Part shown: positions 35,213-43,736 of the stretch, in pieces
Layout of the letters: each line of letters begins with the position of its first letter
How positions within the stretch are numbered: the stretch's first letter is position 1
NCBI GenBank assembly: GCA_033856515.1
Contig: JAWVEY010000034.1
Location: 124,001 to 188,000, forward strand
Source: JALZKA01 sp033856515
GTDB taxonomy: Bacteria; Actinomycetota; Thermoleophilia; Solirubrobacterales; 70-9
DNA: 64,000 nucleotides
Reading direction: 5' to 3'
The notes under the pieces: model-generated
Database searches by the model: none
Told to the model about the DNA's origin: nothing
What the model saw: the letters and a program-made list of their open reading frames with translations, nothing else
Position numbers and translations under genes: made by a program

Positions 35213-35785
35213 GTGAACGAGACCGTTCTAATCGTGCACGGCCTGGGAGGCTCCGGACCCGACCATTGGCAGACATGGCTCTGGCAGCGGTTGCTCGAAC
35301 GAGGAGTCGATGTGTCCTACCTCGATCTGCCTGATCCCGACGAGCCTGAGCTCGACGCCTGGCTTGGCGTGTTGGAGGAGGAACTGACTCGCCTGGGCCC
35401 CGACGGGCTGGTGGTCGCCTGCCACTCGCTTGGAGCCGTGACCTGGCTTCACCTGGCTGCGCGGTCCGACCGGCGCCTGGCCGAGCGCGTGCTGCTCGTG
35501 GCACCGCCTAGCGCCGGGGCCGGCGTCGTCGAGATCGCGGAGTTCGTCCCGGCGCCGCTGGATGCGGAGGCGGTTTCGCGTGCGGCGGGATCGACCCGCG
35601 TTGTGTGCTCGGACTCAGGCGATCCTTACCGGCCCGAGGGGCCGGAGCTGTTCGAGCCGCTCGGCGTCCCGATCGACGTGATCCCCGGCGGCAGGCACCT
35701 CAACACCGACGCGGGCTACGGCGAGTGGCCGGCGGTTGAGCGCTGGTGCCTCGACCCGGGCGCAACGCCGATCGGCAGTCGGTGA
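35213..35785 (+). CDS. RBBP9/YdeN-type alpha/beta hydrolase
   Basis: 190 residues from the GTG at 35213, with no convincing Shine-Dalgarno. The start N-E-T-V-L-I-V-H-G-L-G-G-S-G-P-D-H-W-Q matches RBBP9/YdeN proteins. The nucleophile elbow is A-C-H-S-L-G-A, an Asp lies in C-S-D-S-G-D-P-Y, and the catalytic His in G-G-R-H-L-N-T-D-A-G-Y-G. This small serine-hydrolase family has no established bacterial substrate. It converges on the mutase gene with a 64-nt gap. Confidence 0.88.
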   Translation: MNETVLIVHGLGGSGPDHWQTWLWQRLLERGVDVSYLDLPDPDEPELDAWLGVLEEELTRLGPDGLVVACHSLGAVTWLHLAARSDRRLAERVLLVAPPSAGAGVVEIAEFVPAPLDAEAVSRAAGSTRVVCSDSGDPYRPEGPELFEPLGVPIDVIPGGRHLNTDAGYGEWPAVERWCLDPGATPIGSR

Positions 35786-35849
35786 GGGGCTCATTGCCCT
35801 CAGTGTGCGAATACCACATGCTCACGGCACCGAGCCCCAAGCGAGGGCG

Positions 35850-37520
35850 CTAGAAGAACGTCCCGCCCTTGTACTCGCCGAAGACCTCGCGCATCGCGCC
35901 GCAGACCTCGCCGATCGAGGCGTCGGTGGCGAGCGCCTCGCGGATCGGGTGGAGCAGATTGCCCTCGCCCTCGGCGACTCGCTTCAGCTCCGCGAGCTTC
36001 GCGTCCACCGCGGCCTGGTCGCGGTTCTCCTTGAACTTCTTCAGGCGCTCGAGCTGGCGCTTTTCGGCCTCGGGATCGACCTTCAGGATGTCCACGTCGT
36101 CGACCGTGTCGGTCACGTACTTGTTGACGCCGACGACGATGTCCTGGCCCGAGCGGTAGCGCTCGTGGTAGGACGCGGCCGACTCCTCGATCTCCTTCTG
36201 CATGAACTCCAGGGCGCGAACTGAGCCGCCCATCTCCTCGACCTGGTCCATGAGCTCGTAAGCGCGCGCCTCGATCTCGTCGGTGAGCGACTCGACAAAG
36301 TAGGAGCCGGCGAAGGGATCCACCGTGTCGGCGGCGCCCGACTCGTGCGCGATCACCTGCTGAGTGCGGAGCGCGATGCGAGCCGAGCGCTCTGTGGGAA
36401 GCGCGAGCGCCTCGTCGAAGCCGTTGGTGTGAAGCGATTGAGTGCCGCCCGAGACTGCGGCGAAGCCCTGGAGCGCAACGCGGATGATGTTTACCTCCGG
36501 CTGTTGCGCCTGGAGCGTGACGCCGCCGGTCTGGGTGTGGAAGCGGATCATCTGCGAGCGCTCCTTCGAGGCGCCAAACCGCTCGCGCATCAGCTTCGCC
36601 CACATGCGGCGCGCGGCCCTGAACTTCGCGACCTCCTGGAAGACGTTGTTGTGGCAGTTGAAGAAGAAGGCCAGGCGGCCGGCAAAGTCGTCGATCTCCA
36701 GGCCACGATCCAAGGCCGCCTCGGTGTAGGCGATCGCGTTCGCGAGGGTGAAGCCCACCTCCTGGACGGCCGAACAGCCCTTCTCGCGGATGTGGTAGCC
36801 GGAGATCGAGATCGTGTTCCACTTCGGGACGCGCTCGGCGCAGTACTCGAAGATGTCCGTGGTCAAGCGCATCGTCGCCTCGGGCGGATAGATGAAGTTG
36901 CCGCGCGCGATGTACTCCTTCAAGACGTCGTTCTGGACTGTGCCGCGAAGCTCCTTGGAGTCGACGCCCTGCTCCTCGCCGACGAGTTCGTAGAGGAGGA
37001 GCAGCACCGCGGCGGGCGCGTTGATCGTCATCGACGTCGAGACCTGGTCGAGCGGGATCTGGTCGAAGCAGATCCGCATGTCCTCGATCGTGTCGATGGG
37101 GACGCCGGTGCGCCCGACCTCGCCCTCGCAGAGCGGATCGTCGGAGTCGCGGCCAAGCTGGGTCGGCAGGTCAAATGCCATGGAGAGGCCGGTCGAGCCG
37201 TGCTCGAGCAGGTAGCGGTAGCGCCCGTTGGTGTCCTCGGGGCTCGAGAACCCGGCGTACTGGCGCATCGTCCACAGGCGGTCGCGGTACATGCCGTCGT
37301 GGATCCCGCGCGTGAACGGGTACTCGCCGGGCTCGCCGAGGCGCTCCTCCAGCCCTTCGGCGACGTCGCCCGGGTCGTAGAGCTTGTCGATCTCGATCCC
37401 CGAGTCGGTGAAGACTCGCTCGTCGTCCGGCCCCGTGACCGGGGCGATGAAGCGGTGCTCGCCCGAGTCGACTTCGATCGGCTGAGAGTCCGGCTCGGCC
37501 TTGGGCTGAGTATCGGTCAC
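35850..37520 (-). CDS. methylmalonyl-CoA mutase-family large subunit (no B12 domain)
   Basis: 556 residues from the GTG at 37520; the longer frame adds 58 improbable residues. It covers only the substrate-binding TIM barrel: Y-P-F-T-R-G-I near 67-73, R-Q-Y-A-G-F-S at 86-92, M-A-F-D-L-P-T-Q-L-G, I-S-I-S-G-Y-H-I-R-E-K-G, and the Q-T-G-G-V-T-L-Q-A-Q-Q-P block. The Tyr in R-Q-Y-A-G-F matches methylmalonyl-CoA mutase; hydroxyisobutyryl- and isobutyryl-CoA mutases usually differ there. The cobalamin-binding subunit must be encoded elsewhere, as in split MCM enzymes. TATCCT 8 nt before the start suggests a leaderless transcript. Confidence 0.92.
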   Translation of the reverse strand: MTDTQPKAEPDSQPIEVDSGEHRFIAPVTGPDDERVFTDSGIEIDKLYDPGDVAEGLEERLGEPGEYPFTRGIHDGMYRDRLWTMRQYAGFSSPEDTNGRYRYLLEHGSTGLSMAFDLPTQLGRDSDDPLCEGEVGRTGVPIDTIEDMRICFDQIPLDQVSTSMTINAPAAVLLLLYELVGEEQGVDSKELRGTVQNDVLKEYIARGNFIYPPEATMRLTTDIFEYCAERVPKWNTISISGYHIREKGCSAVQEVGFTLANAIAYTEAALDRGLEIDDFAGRLAFFFNCHNNVFQEVAKFRAARRMWAKLMRERFGASKERSQMIRFHTQTGGVTLQAQQPEVNIIRVALQGFAAVSGGTQSLHTNGFDEALALPTERSARIALRTQQVIAHESGAADTVDPFAGSYFVESLTDEIEARAYELMDQVEEMGGSVRALEFMQKEIEESAASYHERYRSGQDIVVGVNKYVTDTVDDVDILKVDPEAEKRQLERLKKFKENRDQAAVDAKLAELKRVAEGEGNLLHPIREALATDASIGEVCGAMREVFGEYKGGTFF

Positions 37521-37528
37521 AGGGGCTG

Positions 37529-37534
37529 AGGATA
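37529..37534 (-). promoter_or_regulatory. candidate -10 (TATCCT) of the mutase gene
   Basis: TATCCT on the minus strand, 8 nt before the GTG at 37520. The divergent RTX-like gene has TAAGCT (37551-37556) 8 nt before its own GTG, so both promoters share a 44-nt spacer. Confidence 0.4.
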
Positions 37535-37564
37535 TGGCGAACCGCCTCCATAAGCTCGTTCCGC

Positions 37565-38581
37565 GTGCCGGTATCTCTTCGACGAAACACGGTGGGGGTG
37601 TCTCTCGCGGCTGCGGCGGTAGTCGCGGCCGCTGCGCTGACGCCTGCCCTCGTATCCGGGTCCGCGGCTCCCATCCAGCCGCCCGACTGCTCACAGCAGG
37701 ACGCGACGATCGTCGCCAACCCCGGCGGTGAAGTCGTCAAGGGCACGGCTGGCGACGACGTGATCATCGGGTCGAGCGAGGCTGACGTGATCGAGGCTGG
37801 GGGTGGCAACGACACCGTCTGCGCGGACGACGGCGATGACCAGATCCTGGGGCAGGCCGGCGACGACATCCTCGTCGGAGACACGGGAGACGACGCCGTG
37901 CTCGGGTCCGACGGTGATGACGAGTTGTTCGGCGGAACCGGCGTCGACGAGCTCCTCGGCGGCGAAGGCGACGACTACGCGAACGGGGAAGAGGGCTCCG
38001 ACTCGCTGCTGGGCGGCGCCGGGAAGGACCATTTGGTGGCCTTCCACGGCAAGGACTTCGTCATCGGAGAGGGCTCGGCCGATCAGCTGAACGGATCGAG
38101 CGGGGCGGACTTCCTTGTCGCTGGCGCAGGCGACGACAGGGCGTCGGGCGAGTTGGGCCCCGACTTCGTCGATGGCGCCAGCTCTTTCGACGTCGTCTTC
38201 GGGGGCAAGAAGGCCGACCTCGTGTTCGGCGGCACCGATGAGGACGAGATGACGACCGGGCCTGGTGCGGACCTGATGTACGGAGGGGGAGGCGATGATC
38301 TGATGCACGGCCTAGGAGGCGACGACGAGCTCTTTGCCGGAGGCAGGCTGGACACCCTCTTCGGCGACGCGGGCAACGACCTGCTCATGGGCGGCACGGA
38401 GTCCGACGAGCTCTCGGGCGGCTCCGGCGATGACCTGCTGTTCGGCGAACTCGCGGCGGACGCCCTCAACGGCGATGCGGGCAAGGATCGCTGCGACGGG
38501 GGGTCGAACGTTCCTGGGCGCACGAGCACGAAGACGAAGGACACGGCCAAGGGTTGCGAGACGACGAAGGATGTGCCGTGA
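37565..38581 (+). CDS. secreted RTX-like calcium-binding repeat protein
   Basis: 338 residues. Signal peptide ~1-35 (hydrophobic Ala-rich run, S-G-S-A-A). From residue ~55 to ~320 the chain consists almost entirely of hemolysin-type nonapeptides: G-T-A-G-D-D-V-I-I-G, G-G-G-N-D-T-V, D-G-D-D-Q-I-L-G, continuing through G-D-A-G-K-D-R-C-D-G-G. The end is Lys/Thr-rich with a Cys. No enzymatic domain is present, so this is a pure beta-roll protein. Its stop overlaps the next gene's GTG (GTGA), so the two are translated together. Confidence 0.87.
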   Translation: MPVSLRRNTVGVSLAAAAVVAAAALTPALVSGSAAPIQPPDCSQQDATIVANPGGEVVKGTAGDDVIIGSSEADVIEAGGGNDTVCADDGDDQILGQAGDDILVGDTGDDAVLGSDGDDELFGGTGVDELLGGEGDDYANGEEGSDSLLGGAGKDHLVAFHGKDFVIGEGSADQLNGSSGADFLVAGAGDDRASGELGPDFVDGASSFDVVFGGKKADLVFGGTDEDEMTTGPGADLMYGGGGDDLMHGLGGDDELFAGGRLDTLFGDAGNDLLMGGTESDELSGGSGDDLLFGELAADALNGDAGKDRCDGGSNVPGRTSTKTKDTAKGCETTKDVP

Positions 38582-39372
38582 AGTACCTCGCCTTAGCGGT
38601 AATCCTGGCAGCGCTAGTAGCTGGTTGCGGCGGGGGTGACGAGCCAAAGAGCCCTTCGCCACAGGAGGGTGGCAAGCCGGCCGAGATTCCAGAGGATCAG
38701 ACCATCGATTCCGGCCAGCTCGGCGGCGAGGGCTTCATCGGCACCTGCGACGGGCTGAAGGCGACGATCGAGGCGAGCGACGGCGACGACATCCTGATCG
38801 GGACGGAGGGCAAGGACGTAGTTGCGGCGGGAGGCGGAGACGACCGGATCGAGACGTTCGGAGATCGCGATGTCATCTGCGGCGGCGTCGGCAACGACGT
38901 CCTGATGGGCGGGATCGGGCCACCGGACCGGATGTACGGCGAGGCTGGCGACGACGTGCTCGCGGGCGGCGACGGGGACGACATCCTGGTCGGCTCGGTG
39001 GGCGACGACGTGATCCTGGGCGAGGACGACGGTGACAGGATCGAGGCCGGTCCCGGCGACGACCGCATCAGCTCGAACCTCGGAGCCGACAAGGTGTTCG
39101 CAGGAGCCGGCGACGATCTGATCGCCACCGACGAGGGCAACGACAGCGTTGTCGCGGGAGCGGGCGACGATCGCGTCTCGACGGGCGAAGGCGACGACCT
39201 CGCGGAGGGAGGGCCCGGCGGCGACTTCATCTTCGGCGGCACGGGCTTCGACACGCTGGTTGGAGAATTCGGAATAGACCGGGTCTTCGGCGGCGAGGGC
39301 GCAAATGGGTGCGACAAGGGCGAGGACAAGAGAGAGCTGAGGCTGGAGTGCCGGCCCGGCGCCCGAGGCTAA
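38578..39372 (+). CDS. RTX-like repeat lipoprotein
   Basis: 264 residues from the GTG at 38578. The N-terminus ends in the lipobox L-V-A-G-C (Cys19), followed by G-G-G, so it should be anchored to the outer face of the membrane by a lipidated cysteine. Residues ~70-240 are nonapeptide repeats (D-G-D-D-I-L-I-G, G-G-D-D-R-I-E-T, G-N-D-V-L-M-G-G) interrupted by G-I-G-P-P-D-R-M. It is coupled to the preceding secreted RTX-like gene and converges on the heparinase-like gene with a 4-nt stop overlap (CTAA). Secreted and anchored partners may interact. Confidence 0.85.
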   Translation: MKYLALAVILAALVAGCGGGDEPKSPSPQEGGKPAEIPEDQTIDSGQLGGEGFIGTCDGLKATIEASDGDDILIGTEGKDVVAAGGGDDRIETFGDRDVICGGVGNDVLMGGIGPPDRMYGEAGDDVLAGGDGDDILVGSVGDDVILGEDDGDRIEAGPGDDRISSNLGADKVFAGAGDDLIATDEGNDSVVAGAGDDRVSTGEGDDLAEGGPGGDFIFGGTGFDTLVGEFGIDRVFGGEGANGCDKGEDKRELRLECRPGARG

Positions 39373-41105
39373 GGCGCTTCCGAGACGACCAGTTCGTCGC
39401 CGTTGCGGGTGATCTCCACTGACATGGGCTCCTCGCCGTCGATCGCGATCGTGCGCGTCTTCCCGGAGATCGTCTGAGTCGCATTGAGCCGCTCGGCGAT
39501 CCCGAGCGTTGCGATCTCGACGTCGTTCTGCGCGAGTGACTCAACCGCGGCGGTGGTACGGGGCACGGCGACCCGGAACGCCGGGTAGGTGAATCCCTGG
39601 AGCGGGTTGTGCTGACCCTTCGCCACGCTGATGCTCGGAGCCGCGGCCGCCGAGGTGAAGGACATCGCGCCATCGAGTTCGGTCCCCCTTAAGGAGAGTC
39701 CGCCCGAGCCACGGCGGACGGCAATCTCGGGGCCGAACTGGAAGTAGCGCCTGTACGTGTGAGGAGCGCTCGCGTCGAGCGTGTCCACCAGGACGAGGCT
39801 ATAGCCCGGCCGGTAGAGGTAGAGCCGGGTGTGCTCGATTCCCTGTGCGGCCAAAAGCGGATTTCTGGCCTCGATTGCGAACCAGCCGTCGCCTTTGCCG
39901 GTTGCGACGATGCCGCTGCCGTAAGCGCTGGCGTCGTCCCTCGGCCACAGGACTCCGTCGGCGACGAGTGTGCTGTGCGCGCGGTTCGACGAAGCGAACG
40001 CGAACGTCTCGTCGCGGTCCTTGTGGAAGAGACCCGTGTCGCTCACGACTCGCTGACCCGATTCGTAGAGGTCGAACGAGAGGTCGTCCGACTGCTTGTG
40101 GGTCTGGTTGTGGTATCCGGCGGTGACAGCGAGGTAGGAGTCGCCCGAGCGGACCACGGCGAGGCCACTCTTCTTTAGGGCGAGCATCCCCGACAGCTCG
40201 TCACCTGCGGCGATGAATGCCTCGTTTCCGTCGTCCAGGTCAGACTCGCCGAATTGGACGATCTTCCCGTCCGGCTCGACGAGCCATGCGCCTACGCTCT
40301 CCATCTGCTCGAGAAGGGCGACGAGCTCTTCGTCGTCGTTCGAGGTCGCCTCGAGGAACTGCCTCAGCTTTTCGACCGCGACGAAGTGATACGAGGTCGA
40401 GTGCTCGAGCCACAGGCCTTCGTCCGGGAAGACGCGCGAGAGGAGCGTCGACTTGAAGCGCTTGGTGGCGATCTCACGCCATTTCTCGGCCTGCTCCGGC
40501 GACTCCGCGGACTCGGTCAGGAAGATCAACCCAAGGTCCATGTAGAGGCCGTGATTCGTGGCTGCGTAATTCCTCTTGGCGGCAAGGAACGGCCCTTGTT
40601 GGCCGATCGAGCGCGATAGGGCCTTCGCCTCACCCTTGGACGTGACTCCCTCGCATTCGGCCGCACGGGCGATGAAGGCCATATACGGCGCGCGATCGGC
40701 GGTGATCTTGTCGCCCCAGGCTGCTCCGGTGGAGGCGGTCCTCGGCGCTTCGGGGTGGCCCGCGATCCAATCGAGCGCAAGGTCTGCCGCTTGCCTCAGC
40801 GCATCGATGTCAGCCTCCGTGCGGTAGGCGAAGATCAACGGGTCGATCCAGGTGAATCGGTGGAGGTTGCTGGCGAAGCTCTGGCTCTGCTCGGGGTTGA
40901 TGCTCCAGTCGACGTCCCCTTTGAGCTTCACGTTGCTCTTGTGGACGCTGAAGGCTCCGCGCAGCGCTCGCGAGGTCGCCTCAGGCGTATAGCGGCTGGA
41001 CCGAATGACGTCGTAGTTGCGAATGCACGGCGAGCGCGCCTCGCTCGCCGGCTCCTTCTCGTCATCGATCAGCGCGGAGGCGCCCCAGGCCGCCGCCACC
41101 ACCAC
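39369..41105 (-). CDS. heparinase II/III-like polysaccharide lyase, membrane-anchored
   Basis: 578 residues from the GTG at 41105. An N-terminal hydrophobic stretch is followed by an alpha/alpha-toroid region (W-I-D-P-L-I-F-A-Y-R; N-Y-A-A-T-N-H-G-L-Y-M-D-L-G holds the likely catalytic Asn-His; E-H-S-T-S-Y-H-F) and the heparinase II/III beta-sandwich (Y-H-N-Q-T-H-K-Q-S-D-D-L-S-F; A-H-S-T-L-V). Expected to cleave an acidic polysaccharide. The frame is the same as that of the upstream glycosyltransferase, separated only by its TGA. Between that stop and the GTG, 13 codons encode most of a membrane segment with no standard start; the N-terminus is therefore uncertain. Confidence 0.8.
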   Translation of the reverse strand: MVVAAAWGASALIDDEKEPASEARSPCIRNYDVIRSSRYTPEATSRALRGAFSVHKSNVKLKGDVDWSINPEQSQSFASNLHRFTWIDPLIFAYRTEADIDALRQAADLALDWIAGHPEAPRTASTGAAWGDKITADRAPYMAFIARAAECEGVTSKGEAKALSRSIGQQGPFLAAKRNYAATNHGLYMDLGLIFLTESAESPEQAEKWREIATKRFKSTLLSRVFPDEGLWLEHSTSYHFVAVEKLRQFLEATSNDDEELVALLEQMESVGAWLVEPDGKIVQFGESDLDDGNEAFIAAGDELSGMLALKKSGLAVVRSGDSYLAVTAGYHNQTHKQSDDLSFDLYESGQRVVSDTGLFHKDRDETFAFASSNRAHSTLVADGVLWPRDDASAYGSGIVATGKGDGWFAIEARNPLLAAQGIEHTRLYLYRPGYSLVLVDTLDASAPHTYRRYFQFGPEIAVRRGSGGLSLRGTELDGAMSFTSAAAAPSISVAKGQHNPLQGFTYPAFRVAVPRTTAAVESLAQNDVEIATLGIAERLNATQTISGKTRTIAIDGEEPMSVEITRNGDELVVSEAP

Positions 41106-41144
41106 CAGGACCGCGCCGATCGCAATCCAGAGCCGAGCCAGGTC

Positions 41145-42404
41145 TCAGCCCTCGCCCTTTCGGCGCCGTAAGGCGTGTTCGACGGCCGCCTCCATCCGCG
41201 AGGCGACCGCCGGGTAGGCGTGATCTGCGCGGGCTGCGGGATCGCTTGCCGGCAATCCTCCCCGCGCGGCGAGCGCGAGCGCTTCGGTGATCGCCTCGAC
41301 ATCGCCCGCCGGGACCACCGTCCCGCCGAAGCTCGCAACGACGGTGCCAGCCTCGGTCCCCTCCGCGAGGGCGAGGACCGGCGGCCCGGCGCTGAGGTAC
41401 TCGTACAGCTTGAAGTTCGCCAGTTGCGACCGGACTGGGTGCGCGATCAGGAGCAGGGCGTCCGCCGCGCGCTGGAGGGCGAGCGCGCGGTCGCGGTCGA
41501 GGGATCCGGCAACAGAGATGCGCGCTGGGGATACGTCGCGGTCGAAGGCTCGTCGCTCGTCATCGGTGAGGGGGCCGGCGACCACGAGCTCGAGACGCGC
41601 CGCATCGTCGGGCCGCGAGGCTGCCAGCGATCCCATGGCCTCGAGGAGCGGACCGGGATCGCGCCCCGTGGAGCCGAAGCGCCCGGTGTAAACGAGCGAA
41701 ACCCGCTCGGGGTCGAGGAGGTCGGCGACGGACGCCGGGTCGGCCCCTTCGAGAAGCTCGGGGTCGGCTCCGTTCCGGACGAGGATCGGATCGGAGATGC
41801 CCCGCTCGCGCATGTCCTGAGCGGCAGGCTCCGAGACGCAGACCACCGCGTCGGCCGCGCCCAGCGTGCGCCGCTCAAGGTGCTCGTCCATTCGCCTTTG
41901 GAGGCCGGTTGGGAACGGAGGGCGAAGGGGCTCGAAGGTCCAAGCGTCGCGGACGTCGGCGACCCACGCTGCGCCACGGCGCTGCAGCTCTCGGCCCACC
42001 GAGTGCGCCGACTCGGGAGGCGATGTAGTGATCACGCAGTCGAACGGCTGCGCCCGATGAAGCGCGCGAGCGCGGTGCCTTGCGAATGGAGCCCACGCCA
42101 GCGCCAGCGGCTCTGGAACGATCACCTTGCTGAGTGGATGGGGACGGCCGGTGTAGGTGTCGGCGTCGTAGAGCGAGCCGACATGGTCGGCGCCCCGGAG
42201 CTTTGCCCGCCAGAGCTGGGCGTCGGTGGTTCGGATGACACCCTGCTCGGAGTCATCGGGCAACGAGCCGTACGCCGAGGTCGTGAGCACCGTCACGTCG
42301 TGCCCCGCACGTCGCAGGTACTTGACCATCGAGGTCGGGCGGTGAGCGCCCGTGTCCGTGCACGGTGGATAGAAGTAGGAGACGAGGAGGATCCGGCGGG
42401 GCAT
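41145..42404 (-). CDS. glycosyltransferase, GT4-like
   Basis: 419 residues of GT-B fold. The N-terminal domain starts R-I-L-L-V-S-Y-F-Y-P-P and includes W-V-A-D-V-R-D-A-W near residue 150 and C-V-S-E-P-A near 190. The C-terminal donor domain carries L-V-Y-T-G-R-F-G-S-T-G-R-D-P and K-L-Y-E-Y-L-S-A-G-P-P-V near residue 345, the GT4 donor-binding pattern. Sugar donor and acceptor unknown. The ATG overlaps the upstream glycosyltransferase stop (TGATG), and the stop directly abuts the heparinase-like frame. Confidence 0.87.
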   Translation of the reverse strand: MPRRILLVSYFYPPCTDTGAHRPTSMVKYLRRAGHDVTVLTTSAYGSLPDDSEQGVIRTTDAQLWRAKLRGADHVGSLYDADTYTGRPHPLSKVIVPEPLALAWAPFARHRARALHRAQPFDCVITTSPPESAHSVGRELQRRGAAWVADVRDAWTFEPLRPPFPTGLQRRMDEHLERRTLGAADAVVCVSEPAAQDMRERGISDPILVRNGADPELLEGADPASVADLLDPERVSLVYTGRFGSTGRDPGPLLEAMGSLAASRPDDAARLELVVAGPLTDDERRAFDRDVSPARISVAGSLDRDRALALQRAADALLLIAHPVRSQLANFKLYEYLSAGPPVLALAEGTEAGTVVASFGGTVVPAGDVEAITEALALAARGGLPASDPAARADHAYPAVASRMEAAVEHALRRRKGEG

Positions 42405-43606
42405 CAGGACCGCATCTTCGCGGCTCGCGCCTCGATTGCCTCCTCATAGGCGCCGTCCATGCGGTCGAGGAGGCGCGGCCAGTTCCACTCCGACTCGGCG
42501 CGGGCCCTGCCGCGCGCGCCCATGGCAAGTCGGCCGTCAGGTCCGATCTCGGCGATCTCGCGGAGGCGGGCGGCCACCGCGCCGGCGTCGCCCTGCGGCG
42601 CCAGGAGGCCGGTGCCGCCGGCGACCACGGCTCTCACGCCGGGGTAGTCCGTCGCGATCACGGGCAGCCCGCTCGCCATCGCCTCGATCAGGACGATTCC
42701 GAACGACTCCGGCGGCTCAGTGGTGAGCAGGAACAGGTCCGCTGCCCGCAGGACGTCCGGTAGCTCGGGGTGGGGGACGGCGCCAAGAAAGTGAACGCGC
42801 TCGGCGACGCCACGCTCGCCCGCTCGCTCGCGGAAGTCTTCGACCAGCTCTCCGCCACCCGCGACAACGATGTGGACGCGCTCGTCACCCAGCTCCGCCA
42901 GGGCGTCGATCGCAACGTCGAGGCGCTTGAAGTGGTGGGCGCGATCGAGGGTGGCGACGAACGCGGCGACGATCGCTTCGTCCGGGATGCCGAGTCGCTT
43001 CCGGAGGCCGGACGCGTCCGGGCCAGGACTGAAGCGCTGCGCATCCACTCCGTTCGGCATCTCGATCAGCTTCGACGGGTCGCGCTCGCCGGTGCGCCTG
43101 AGATAGGAGACCGACTCCGCGTGGTCGGGGCTGAGGATGCAGACGCGGTCGGCGGCCAGGATCAGCGTGGGCGCGACCGTGTGCTCGTAGGCCTCGAACA
43201 AGAGCCCGCGTCCGGCATCGCCGACCAGCCGGTTCTTGTAATGGACGAGGAGCGCCTGCGAGCGGCCCTTTCGCCGCAGGCGACCGAGGAGCGTCAGGTC
43301 CGCCCCGAAGATGAAGGGGTAGTGGAGGTGGACGACGTCGAATCCGCCGAGCCGGGCGAGGCTGGGGATGAGAGGAGCGTTGCCGATCGCGAAGACGGGC
43401 TTGGTCCTGTGTACCTCGACGCCCGGCGACTCGGGGACCTCGCCAGGAGCAGGCGCTGTGAAGACCTCGACGTGGTGCCCGCGCTCAGCCTGACCGACCG
43501 CGAAGCGGTGGGCCGTGTTACCGGCACCGCCCGGGTAGGGCGGAAACGTCGCGGTCAGGTGGGCTATTCGCAGGCTTGTACCCATTGCTGGACGAAGGGA
43601 GGACAT
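42404..43606 (-). CDS. glycosyltransferase family 4
   Basis: 400 residues. The acceptor domain has L-T-A-T-F-P-P-Y-P-G-G-A-G-N-T-A near the start (the glycine loop of GT4), and the donor domain has R-I-.. style blocks V-A-T-L-D-R-A-H-H-F-K-R-L, then P-E-S-F-G-I-V-L-I-E-A-M-A-S-G-L-P-V-I-A near residue 300 (the E-x7-E motif). The start could also be the ATG seven codons later. It is first in a three-gene polysaccharide unit and diverges from the H-NOX operon. Confidence 0.88.
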   Translation of the reverse strand: MSSLRPAMGTSLRIAHLTATFPPYPGGAGNTAHRFAVGQAERGHHVEVFTAPAPGEVPESPGVEVHRTKPVFAIGNAPLIPSLARLGGFDVVHLHYPFIFGADLTLLGRLRRKGRSQALLVHYKNRLVGDAGRGLLFEAYEHTVAPTLILAADRVCILSPDHAESVSYLRRTGERDPSKLIEMPNGVDAQRFSPGPDASGLRKRLGIPDEAIVAAFVATLDRAHHFKRLDVAIDALAELGDERVHIVVAGGGELVEDFRERAGERGVAERVHFLGAVPHPELPDVLRAADLFLLTTEPPESFGIVLIEAMASGLPVIATDYPGVRAVVAGGTGLLAPQGDAGAVAARLREIAEIGPDGRLAMGARGRARAESEWNWPRLLDRMDGAYEEAIEARAAKMRS

Positions 43607-43736
43607 GTGGACGAGTCTCAGAACAGGGTGGAACTCAAGGATGAGGCTCCAGACCTGGACGAATATTCGATGCGCTGCGCCGGTCTATCTATAAGGAGTC
43701 GCGGCGCTTTGACGATTGAAGGTACGAGGTTCGCTT

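Noticed and set aside
36345..37529. 394-residue plus-strand ORF opposite the methylmalonyl-CoA mutase
   Set aside because: Antisense shadow of a strongly conserved enzyme.
41141..41150. Selenocysteine at the TGA between the glycosyltransferase and the heparinase-like frame
   Set aside because: The upstream protein is complete for its family and no SECIS-like hairpin is obvious; a start-site problem is simpler.
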